Below are positions 1 to 5,166 of a stretch of DNA of 7,836 bases, in pieces. The stretch's first letter is position 1; each line of letters starts with the position of its first letter. Under the pieces are notes generated by a model. It did not search any database and was not told the DNA's origin. It saw nothing but the letters and a program-made list of their open reading frames with translations. The stretch comes from Acidimicrobiia bacterium (GTDB lineage: Bacteria > Actinomycetota > Acidimicrobiia > Spongiisociales > SHLN01). Position numbers and translations under genes: made by a program. The stretch covers positions 1 to 7,836 of the forward strand of contig JABDOU010000369.1 in the NCBI GenBank assembly GCA_013043085.1. The letters run 5' to 3'.

Positions 1-419
1 GAACCCCGCTACCGGTCAAGCTACGCCCGGCGATGGCCGTCAAGTCACAAGTCGTACACGTTCGACGCCTGCCTGCGGGCGCCCGTCCGTCCTATGGCCG
101 CATCCGGGAGCTGGAATCGACGTCAAATGTTGCGACCGTTCCCATTGGCTATGCGGATGGCGTGACGCGTCGGCTCGCGACCGTAAAGGGAGCGGCCCTC
201 ATCGGCGGCAAAAGGCGACCATTTGCTGGTCGCGTAACCATGGATTATGTCGTCTTGGACATGGGCCCGGATCCGGTCGAGATCGGAGACGAGGTGGTGT
301 TGCTTGGCACCCAGGAGGACGGGCTGGTCCCCGCCCAGCAGTGGGCCGAGTGGCTGGACACGATCTCCTATGAGGTGGTATGCGGTTTCGGGGAGCGTCT
401 TCCTCGCAAATATGTCTAA
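1..419 (+). CDS. alr: Alanine racemase, C-terminal part (5' end outside window)
   Basis: This is the C-terminal domain of PLP-dependent alanine racemase, which interconverts L- and D-alanine in the cytoplasm for peptidoglycan synthesis. The frame is open from the window edge (first full codon at base 3) to TAA at 417-419, about 138 residues. It begins in the family segment LRPAMAVKSQVVHVRRLPAG. Next comes SYGR, whose tyrosine corresponds to the family's catalytic tyrosine (Tyr265 in the Geobacillus enzyme). It continues with GYADGVTRRL, then GRVTMDYVVLDMG, the counterpart of the usual GRVCMDQ segment that lines the active site of the partner subunit, and ends with a typical YEVVCGFGERLPR tail. 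The barrel domain with the PLP lysine lies upstream, outside the window. The usual Cys-Met-Asp is Thr-Met-Asp here, probably a tolerated change. The next gene starts 29 bases downstream on the same strand. Identification is firm. Confidence 0.95.
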   Translation, partial: TPLPVKLRPAMAVKSQVVHVRRLPAGARPSYGRIRELESTSNVATVPIGYADGVTRRLATVKGAALIGGKRRPFAGRVTMDYVVLDMGPDPVEIGDEVVLLGTQEDGLVPAQQWAEWLDTISYEVVCGFGERLPRKYV

Positions 420-448
420 CGCTTCGGTCTGTGCCAGACTCGGAAACG

Positions 449-1306
449 ATGACACTGACATCTATTCCAGGAATAAAGGTTGGTCATTGGGATGACCCCG
501 AAGCGCGAACCGGGGTCACGGTTGTTGATTTACCCGAACCGAATGTAGCGGCAGCCGAGGTGCGGGGCGGCGCACCGGGAAGCCGCGAATTGGCGCTTCT
601 TCAGCTCGGCCGGTCCGTGGAGTCGATCCAGGCCATTGTGCTGACCGGCGGGAGTGCGTTCGGTCTCGCCGCGGCGGACGGTGTTGTTCGTGAGCTGGAA
701 GCTGACGGGCGCGGCCACCCCACGCTGGTTGGCAGCGTGCCAATCGTGCCCGCCGGAGTTATTTACGACCTTGCGGTCGGCAGCTCGGATGTTCGTCCAG
801 GCCCCGAGCAGGGCGCAGCTGCCTATCGAGCAGCCAGCGACGCTCCCGTCACGACTGGCAGGATCGGTGCCGGCATGGGTGCGACGGTTGCCGGGTGGCG
901 CGGGCAGCAGATTCCCGGGGGCATCGGATCTTTCGCCATGGAGGTTCAAGGAGCCGTTGTCGGTGTTTTACTGGTCGCGAATGCTGTAGGCGATCTTTTT
1001 ACGCTCGAGGGAACTCCAATTACCGGCGGCACCCATCGTCCCGAATGGCCTACCGAGCCCCCTCCCATCGGTGAGAACACGACGCTCGTGGTCGTTGCAA
1101 CGACGGCGGCCGTGGATCGAGCGGGGCTGGGGCGGGTGATGATTCGTGCTCACGATGCTCTTGGAGCATGCATTCGCCCGAGCCACACACGCTACGACGG
1201 AGATATGACCTTCGCAGTGTCAACCGGTTCAGACCGCGTAAGCGCCGATGCCGTGGCTGAGGCAGCGTTCGTATGCGTCGGGGAGGCGATCGCTACCGTC
1301 GGGTGA
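449..1306 (+). CDS. P1 family (S58, DmpA/NylC-like) self-processing hydrolase
   Basis: A 285-residue protein of the P1/S58 family: N-terminal-nucleophile enzymes that cut their own chain into two subunits and act on N-terminal amino acids, D-amino-acid amides or nylon oligomers (DmpA, BapA, NylC). Visible family segments are PGIKVGH (residues 7-13), LTGGSAFGLAAADGV (65-79), VPIVPAGVIYDL (97-108), GAGMGATV (140-147), GGIGSF (157-162), VANAVGD (176-182) and RYDGDMTFAVSTG (248-260). The predicted cleavage is Asn210|Thr211 in GENTTLVVVAT, matching NylC Asn266|Thr267; Thr211 would be the new nucleophile. Asn178 and the acidic residues of DGD (250-252) fit other NylC active-site positions. The ATG at 449 is chosen because the family pattern starts at once after it; an in-frame ATG at 380 lies inside alr. 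Ribosome binding is weak (GGAAA at 442-446). Oddly, the only lysine is Lys10. There is no signal peptide. The substrate is unknown; closeness to alr hints at D-alanine compounds, which is inference. Confidence 0.88.
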   Translation: MTLTSIPGIKVGHWDDPEARTGVTVVDLPEPNVAAAEVRGGAPGSRELALLQLGRSVESIQAIVLTGGSAFGLAAADGVVRELEADGRGHPTLVGSVPIVPAGVIYDLAVGSSDVRPGPEQGAAAYRAASDAPVTTGRIGAGMGATVAGWRGQQIPGGIGSFAMEVQGAVVGVLLVANAVGDLFTLEGTPITGGTHRPEWPTEPPPIGENTTLVVVATTAAVDRAGLGRVMIRAHDALGACIRPSHTRYDGDMTFAVSTGSDRVSADAVAEAAFVCVGEAIATVG

Positions 1307-1335
1307 TTTCCAAGGGGCGGCCCAGGCGTTACGAT
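1307..1335 (+). promoter_or_regulatory. Possible weak promoter before the uracil-DNA glycosylase gene
   Basis: The 61-base gap between the P1 hydrolase and the glycosylase contains TTTCCA (1307-1312), 17 bases, then TACGAT (1330-1335). Each hexamer matches the sigma-70-type consensus at four of six positions. The start point would fall near 1342, leaving a short leader. This is a pattern match only; the gene could equally be transcribed from upstream. Confidence 0.25.
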
Positions 1336-1367
1336 CTCTCCATCAAACCGCCGAGGACCCCGCGACC

Positions 1368-1982
1368 ATGCCTGACCCTTTGATGCCCGAAGAACGGGTG
1401 AAACGACTGCGCGTGATCGCAGATGCGGCTGCCACGTGCTCTGCATGCGTCCTGGCAAAAGGGAGGACCAACGTTGTGTTCGGCGCCGGAAACCCGGATG
1501 CGGACCTGATGGTTATTGGCGAGGGTCCAGGAAAAGATGAAGACGAGCAGGGGGAACCGTTCGTCGGGCGCAGTGGTCGGCTACTCACCGATTTGCTTGC
1601 AGACGCCGGATGGCAGCGCGCTGACATCTACATATCCAATGTTGTCAAATGCAGACCGCCCGGGAATCGAGATCCACAGCAGGATGAAATCGATGCGTGC
1701 AAGGGATACCTGGTCGATCAGATCAGGCTCGTCGACCCGCTCGTCGTCATGACCCTTGGAAACTTCTCCTCGAGGCTGCTCTTGAAGCGAGCTACGGGTA
1801 TCACCAAACTCCGCGGTCACGTCTACCCGTGGTGGGGTAGGAATGTAGTTCCAACCTTTCATCCGGCCGCCGCACTCAGGGGTGGGGAGAAAGTGACGGA
1901 GTTGATCCGACAGGACATCGCGCTTGCGAGATCCGTGGTGGCAGAAGCTCGCCCGGCCGAACAGCTCGGCCTTTTTTCATGA
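1368..1982 (+). CDS. Family 4 uracil-DNA glycosylase (4Fe-4S)
   Basis: A 204-residue uracil-DNA glycosylase of the Thermus/Archaeoglobus type (UDGa, family 4). It removes uracil from DNA, starting base excision repair of deaminated cytosine. Four cysteines suited to a 4Fe-4S cluster are present: Cys24 and Cys27 (CSAC), Cys95 (VVKCRPPGNRDP) and Cys111 (DACKGYL). The active-site motif is GEGPGKDEDEQGEPFVGRSG (51-70), a usual variant of GEAPG...FVGRxG. The second motif is HPAAAL at 165-170, giving the uracil-binding histidine. TLGN (129-132) is also typical. The ATG at 1368 follows GAGGA (1353-1357) at 10 bases; ATG at 1383 is a possible alternative start. Length is normal for the family. The final codons, encoding the AEQLGLFS end, double as a terminator-like hairpin (see 1955-1977). 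The gene lies 10 bases before tsaE. Confidence 0.95.
   Translation: MPDPLMPEERVKRLRVIADAAATCSACVLAKGRTNVVFGAGNPDADLMVIGEGPGKDEDEQGEPFVGRSGRLLTDLLADAGWQRADIYISNVVKCRPPGNRDPQQDEIDACKGYLVDQIRLVDPLVVMTLGNFSSRLLLKRATGITKLRGHVYPWWGRNVVPTFHPAAALRGGEKVTELIRQDIALARSVVAEARPAEQLGLFS
1955..1977 (+). terminator. Terminator-like hairpin with T6 inside the end of the UDG gene
   Basis: GGCCGA (1955-1960) and TCGGCC (1966-1971) form a perfect 6-bp GC-rich stem around a 5-base loop, followed at once by six T (1972-1977). The shape is that of a rho-independent terminator. It lies wholly in the coding sequence and ends just before the TGA at 1980-1982. It would separate alr-P1-UDG transcription from tsaE, or let only part of it through. 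Function has not been shown. Confidence 0.6.
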
Positions 1983-1992
1983 CTGAGCGCAC

Positions 1993-2445
1993 ATGATCGA
2001 GGTGCTTTGTTCCTCGGTGGCCGAGACGATGGCGCTCGGGCGGCGACTGGCCAGCCTTTTGCACGTTGGTGACGTCATCCTGTTGTCCGGAGACCTCGGC
2101 TCGGGAAAGACAGCGTTCGCTTCGGGGATTGCAGAAGGCCTCGGTGTGGAAGAGCGGGTTACGAGTCCGTCGTTTGTGATCGTTCGTACCTACACGGGTC
2201 TTATTCCGTTCACACACGTTGACGTGTATCGTCTCCAATCCTCGGGGGAGTTCGAAGACCTCGAGCTGGTTGAAGACGCAGCAGATGGAGTTCTCGTGAT
2301 CGAGTGGGGTCCGGCCGTTGTTGCCTCCGTACCTCGGGACCATCTGCTCGTCACTCTGGATGTGACGCTCGACGAGCAGCGAGAAATCAGCCTCTTTCCA
2401 AAGGGCTCGTGGCGAGGCCGTCCCCTCCGGGAGCTGCAATTGTGA
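1993..2445 (+). CDS. tsaE: tRNA t6A biosynthesis ATPase TsaE
   Basis: TsaE (YjeE) is a small P-loop ATPase of the cytoplasm that works with the TsaB-TsaD pair in making N6-threonylcarbamoyladenosine at A37 of tRNAs reading ANN codons. The protein has 150 residues, the usual size. The Walker A motif is GDLGSGKT (33-40). It is followed by VTSPSFVIVRTY (56-67), the family switch-I-like segment, HVDVYRL (75-81), and VIEWGP (102-107) with the conserved Glu-Trp. The ATG at 1993 is chosen because the family N-terminus (short strand, then a helix leading to the P-loop) starts here; the ribosome binding site before it is poor. The TGA is shared with the GTG of tsaB (GTGA overlap), so the two are probably translationally coupled. 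Identity is firm. Confidence 0.96.
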   Translation: MIEVLCSSVAETMALGRRLASLLHVGDVILLSGDLGSGKTAFASGIAEGLGVEERVTSPSFVIVRTYTGLIPFTHVDVYRLQSSGEFEDLELVEDAADGVLVIEWGPAVVASVPRDHLLVTLDVTLDEQREISLFPKGSWRGRPLRELQL

Positions 2446-3143
2446 GGATTGTTGCTATCGACACTGCAACCTCGGCGTCGTCTGTATGCCTCGGAGTAGA
2501 TCGAGAGATCAAGGCCATTGCGACCCGCGTCGATCGCCGTGGCCATGTTGCCTTTCTCGTTCCTGCTCTTGACTTCTGCTTCGCGCAGGCCGGTTGGAAG
2601 CCTTCAGATATCGATGCTGTCGTGGTCGATGTCGGACCCGGATTGTTCACAGGCATTCGGGCGGGCCTGGCCACGGCACAGGGAATTGCTGCGGCAGCAG
2701 GCGTGCCGATCGTTCCGGTGAATGCGCTCGACGTTCTCGCCCTTCGTGCCAGTACCGGGCGCCGTGAAATCTGGCCGATTGTGGATGCCCGTCGCGGGCA
2801 GATCGCAACAGCTCCGTACAAGCCGGTTCCGGGGGGCGTGGTTCGTGAAGGTCCGGTGCAGCTGATGAAGCCAAACGAGTTCCAGGCGCATCTTTCGGCC
2901 CGACAATCGGAAGCCCTCGTTGTGGGTGACTATCAGGCTCTCGGCGAGCACGTTCTGCACGAGACCCGGCATGTCAAGTTCGGCCGCCCGCGCTATCCCA
3001 CTGCAGACCTTGGGATGGAGCTGGCTTTGAGAACGCTCGAGTCAGGAGAGGTCCCGTTGGCAGACGACGTTCGTCCCATGTATCTGCGCGAGGCCGATGT
3101 CGCCATCAATTGGACCGACTTCCGAGGGGAAGGTTTCGAGTGA
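2442..3143 (+). CDS. tsaB: tRNA t6A biosynthesis protein TsaB
   Basis: TsaB (YeaZ) is an ASKHA-fold, inactive relative of TsaD. It dimerises with TsaD and is needed for threonylcarbamoyl transfer to tRNA. The 233-residue product starts at GTG 2442, overlapping the tsaE stop by four bases, with GGGAG at 2429-2433 as ribosome binding site. A longer reading from ATG 2304 lies wholly inside tsaE and is not used. Family signs: IVAIDTATSASSVCL (3-17), the phosphate-1 strand-loop-strand; GHVAFLVPAL (34-43), matching the H..L.P.I segment; DVGPGLFTGIRAGLATAQG (63-81), corresponding to GPGSFTGLRIGL; and near the end RPMYLREADVA (211-221). It lacks the metal-binding HxxxH found in TsaD, as expected. It is joined to rimI by another GTGA overlap. 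Confidence 0.95.
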   Translation: MRIVAIDTATSASSVCLGVDREIKAIATRVDRRGHVAFLVPALDFCFAQAGWKPSDIDAVVVDVGPGLFTGIRAGLATAQGIAAAAGVPIVPVNALDVLALRASTGRREIWPIVDARRGQIATAPYKPVPGGVVREGPVQLMKPNEFQAHLSARQSEALVVGDYQALGEHVLHETRHVKFGRPRYPTADLGMELALRTLESGEVPLADDVRPMYLREADVAINWTDFRGEGFE

Positions 3144-3610
3144 TTCGAGCCATGGAACGTGACGATATCGACCAGGTTGTAGCGATCGAGGAAGCTTCAT
3201 ACGTGAAACCCTGGCCGGAGCGGCTCTTCATCGAAGAGCTCGACCTCGAATCACGCAGATACTTCATTGTCGACAACGGAGAAGGCATTGTTGGGTACGG
3301 TGGCTTGATGCTTGCTCCTGACGAGGCACATGTGATCACGCTGGCGGTTCATCCTGATCACCGCGGCATCGGCTTTGGAGCCGACTTGCTGCGAAGGCTG
3401 TTCACCGAGGCCCGTGAAAACGGGGCTCAACATCTCACGCTGGAAGTGCGGGCGTCAAACCATTCGGCCAGGAGCCTGTACGAGCGATTCGGGTTTCAAG
3501 AAGCCGGGGTGCGTAAGGGCTACTACGGCAACGACGATGCGATCATCATGTTCGCCCATGACATCGACAGCGAGTTTCATGCTTCACACGCAGGGGGCCA
3601 CAATGGCTAA
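3140..3610 (+). CDS. rimI: Ribosomal protein S18 alanine N-acetyltransferase RimI
   Basis: RimI is a GNAT enzyme that acetylates the N-terminal alanine of ribosomal protein S18 using acetyl-CoA. The product has 156 residues from GTG 3140. That start overlaps the tsaB stop by four bases and follows a strong purine-rich site, GAGGGGAAGG (3123-3132). The acetyl-CoA loop is RGIGFG (75-80) after LAVHPDH. Glu103 (LEVRASN) and Tyr115 (SLYERFGF) fall at the same numbers as the catalytic pair of E. coli RimI. The end YYGNDDAIIMFAHDI matches the family's closing strand. In actinobacteria rimI is usually found between, or fused to, t6A genes, as here. The 3' end overlaps tsaD by eight bases. Some actinobacterial RimI proteins also accept other N-termini, so the substrate range is not certain. 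Confidence 0.93.
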   Translation: MIRAMERDDIDQVVAIEEASYVKPWPERLFIEELDLESRRYFIVDNGEGIVGYGGLMLAPDEAHVITLAVHPDHRGIGFGADLLRRLFTEARENGAQHLTLEVRASNHSARSLYERFGFQEAGVRKGYYGNDDAIIMFAHDIDSEFHASHAGGHNG

Positions 3611-4619
3611 GCCGGTCGTTCTCGGGATTGAGACGAGCTGCGACGAGACGGGGCTGGCAGTCGTGGTCGGGGGAGAAATTCGAAGCAACGTTGTTGCTTC
3701 TCAAGTCGAAATTCATGCGAGATTCGGAGGGGTGGTTCCGGAAGTAGCCGCACGGGCCCATGTCGAATCCATCAAGAGCCTCGCTCATCGTGCGCTGGCG
3801 GAAGCCGAGGTGCATCCGGATGATGTCACTGCTGTAGCGGCGACGCAGGGACCCGGGTTGTCGGGAGCCCTCGTGGTCGGATTCTCATTCGGCAAGGCAA
3901 TGGCGTGGACCCTCGGAGTCGATTTCATCGGTGTCGATCACATGGAAGGTCATCTCCTGGCGCCCATGTTTCAGCATGAGGGTTACGAACCGCCAGCGGT
4001 GGTGCTGCTGGCATCGGGTGGACATTCACAGATCGTCCACATGCCCGAATGGGGGGTCTACAACATGATGGGGGGGACGATCGATGACGCGGCCGGCGAG
4101 GCGTTCGACAAGCTCGGGAGATTTCTCGGTCTCGGTTTCCCGGGCGGTCCTGCGATGGATCGGTTGAGTTCCGAAGGCGATCCGTCGGCGGTGCAGTTCC
4201 CACGTGCCCTCCCCGACAGCCCGTTCGACTTTTCATTCTCGGGGTTGAAGACCTCCGTGATCAATTGGGTTCGCAACAGCCATGCGTCGGGGGAAGAAGT
4301 CCCCATCGCAGACGTTGCCGCCTCCGTTCAGGAGGCGATCGTCGACGTGTTGGTGGCCAAGACGTTCAATGCCGTTGATGAAACGGGCAGCCAAACCGTC
4401 GCTGGAGGCGGAGGGGTTCTGGCCAACCGTCGACTGCGAGCTCGCATGGCAGAGGAAGCCGAAAAGCGAAACATCACATTGGCCCTTCCCTCTCCGGATC
4501 TTTGCACGGACAACGGGGCCATGATCGCGCTCGCCGGACAGCTGGCGCTCACATGGGGCCGGCCCGTTTCCTGGACCGGGGATGTCGACGCCGGAATGCG
4601 GCTTGGCCATCACCACTGA
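3603..4619 (+). CDS. tsaD: tRNA t6A transferase subunit TsaD
   Basis: TsaD (YgjD/Kae1/OSGEP) is the catalytic ASKHA-fold subunit that moves the threonylcarbamoyl group from threonylcarbamoyl-AMP to A37 of tRNA. It pairs with TsaB and is regulated by TsaE; the TsaC/Sua5 enzyme that makes the intermediate is not in this window. The protein has 338 residues, a normal length. Seen motifs: LGIETSCDETG (7-17); PEVAARAHVE (46-55); HMEGH (113-117), giving the two metal-binding histidines; SGGHSQIV (138-145); DDAAGEAFDKLGR (161-173); FSFSGLKTSV (210-219); GGGVLANRRLR (269-279); and CTDNGAMIA (301-309), with Asp303 as the third metal ligand. The ATG at 3603 lies inside the last codons of rimI, after AGGGGG at 3592-3597. 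No intrinsic terminator follows the TGA, so some read-through toward groES is possible. Confidence 0.97.
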   Translation: MAKPVVLGIETSCDETGLAVVVGGEIRSNVVASQVEIHARFGGVVPEVAARAHVESIKSLAHRALAEAEVHPDDVTAVAATQGPGLSGALVVGFSFGKAMAWTLGVDFIGVDHMEGHLLAPMFQHEGYEPPAVVLLASGGHSQIVHMPEWGVYNMMGGTIDDAAGEAFDKLGRFLGLGFPGGPAMDRLSSEGDPSAVQFPRALPDSPFDFSFSGLKTSVINWVRNSHASGEEVPIADVAASVQEAIVDVLVAKTFNAVDETGSQTVAGGGGVLANRRLRARMAEEAEKRNITLALPSPDLCTDNGAMIALAGQLALTWGRPVSWTGDVDAGMRLGHHH

Positions 4620-4660
4620 TTGACCTGCAGGTTCCGGTCTGGTTCGGGGCCGGGAAGGTA

Positions 4661-4687
4661 TTAGCACTCTCTGGTTGAGACTGCTAT
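4661..4687 (+). promoter_or_regulatory. CIRCE operator, copy 1 (HrcA site)
   Basis: The left arm TTAGCACTC (4661-4669) is a perfect match to the CIRCE consensus. After exactly 9 bases the right arm GACTGCTAT (4679-4687) matches GAGTGCTAA at seven of nine. CIRCE is the inverted repeat bound by the heat-shock repressor HrcA, which is released when GroEL is occupied by unfolded protein. The hrcA gene is not in this window. Confidence 0.85.
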
Positions 4688-4690
4688 ATT
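4661..4690 (+). promoter_or_regulatory. Predicted groESL promoter
   Basis: TTAGCA (4661-4666) and TATATT (4685-4690) are 18 bases apart and match the primary sigma consensus at four and five of six positions. The -35 is the left arm of the first CIRCE and the -10 overlaps its right arm, so a bound repressor would block RNA polymerase. The predicted start, near 4697, falls in the second CIRCE. This is the only AT-rich -10 in the 251-base gap between tsaD and groES. Confidence 0.6.
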
Positions 4691-4691
4691 T

Positions 4692-4718
4692 CTAGCGCTC
4701 GACGTTCGAGACTGCTAA
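4692..4718 (+). promoter_or_regulatory. CIRCE operator, copy 2 (HrcA site)
   Basis: Left arm CTAGCGCTC (4692-4700) matches the consensus at seven of nine, then 9 bases, then GACTGCTAA (4710-4718) at eight of nine. It starts 31 bases after copy 1, about three helical turns, so two HrcA dimers could sit on the same face of the DNA. Both copies share the same departure from consensus (C for G at the third base of the right arm). Confidence 0.8.
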
Positions 4719-4729
4719 TCGGGCGCTTC

Positions 4730-4769
4730 AACCACAGTAACCACAGTGTCAACGACAGGGTCAACCACA
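4730..4769 (+). repeat. Short direct repeats in the groES leader
   Basis: AACCACAGT occurs twice back to back (4730-4738 and 4739-4747), followed by two related units, GTCAACGACA (4748-4757) and GTCAACCACA (4760-4769). The block is C/A-rich and has no reading frame. It lies in the transcribed leader if the predicted promoter is right. I do not recognise a known element; it may simply be a small tandem duplication. Confidence 0.5.
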
Positions 4770-4791
4770 TTGTTGTGAGAAGAGTCGTCAG

Positions 4792-4842
4792 GGTTGGTAG
4801 CCCCGACCGTCGAGCCTAATACAAGAGGCCAGTTGCTGGCCT
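4792..4842 (+). other. Two small predicted hairpins in the groES 5' leader
   Basis: The first hairpin pairs GGTTGG (4792-4797) with CCGACC (4803-4808), with one G-U pair. The second pairs AGGCCAG (4826-4832) with CTGGCCT (4836-4842) perfectly, around a TTG loop. Neither is followed by a T run, so they are not terminators. The second ends 13 bases before the groES ribosome binding site (4856-4864) and leaves it free. They may stabilise the mRNA 5' end. Confidence 0.4.
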
Positions 4843-4870
4843 GAGACCTATAGCCGAGGAGGGGAAACCC

Positions 4871-5158
4871 GTGAAGCTAAAACCATTGGGAGACCGCATT
4901 GTGGTCGAGCCCAGGGATGAAGAAGTGTCGACGACCGCCAGTGGGCTGGTCATTCCCGACACCGCAAAAGAAAAGCCGCAGATGGGCTCCGTGATAGCAG
5001 TGGGCCCTGGAGAATTCCAGGACGGGGATCGTATCCCCATGGATGTAAAAGTGGGCGATATGGTCGTCTACTCGAAGTACGGCGGAACGGAAATCAAGAT
5101 TGAGGGAACCGATTACCTCATTCTCAGTTCCCGTGACGTACTCGCCGTCGCTGAATAG
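4871..5158 (+). CDS. groES: Co-chaperonin GroES (Hsp10)
   Basis: GroES is the 10-kDa co-chaperonin whose seven-subunit ring caps GroEL during ATP-driven folding in the cytoplasm. The product has 95 residues, the usual length. It opens with KLKPLGDRIVVEP (2-14). The mobile loop, EEVSTTASGLVIPDTAKEKP at 17-36, carries the GLVIP segment corresponding to the GroEL-binding Ile-Val-Leu tripeptide of the family. It continues with GSVIAVGPG (39-47), VGDMVVYSKYGGTEIKIEG (61-79) and the closing YLILSSRDVLAV. The start is GTG at 4871, preceded by a very strong ribosome binding site, GAGGAGGGG (4856-4864), at 6 bases. Expression is most likely under HrcA control through the two CIRCE operators upstream. 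groEL follows after 8 bases. Confidence 0.98.
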   Translation: MKLKPLGDRIVVEPRDEEVSTTASGLVIPDTAKEKPQMGSVIAVGPGEFQDGDRIPMDVKVGDMVVYSKYGGTEIKIEGTDYLILSSRDVLAVAE

Positions 5159-5166
5159 GAGTATGC

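Noticed and set aside
380..448. N-terminal extension of the P1 hydrolase starting inside alr
   Set aside because: The added 23 residues do not look like the family, and the family's PGIKVGH start is reached within 13 residues of the ATG at 449.
2304..2441. N-terminal extension of TsaB within tsaE
   Set aside because: TsaB proteins start right at the IVAIDT strand; GTG 2442 has a good ribosome site and the common 4-base overlap.
3375..3602. N-terminal extension of TsaD over rimI
   Set aside because: The extension is rimI read in another frame; ATG 3603 is followed directly by the standard TsaD N-terminus.
4794..4822. Second groES promoter, TTGGTA - 17 bases - TAATAC
   Set aside because: Spacing is ideal but the -10 matches at only three of six positions and the site does not overlap either CIRCE; the promoter at 4661-4690 is much better.
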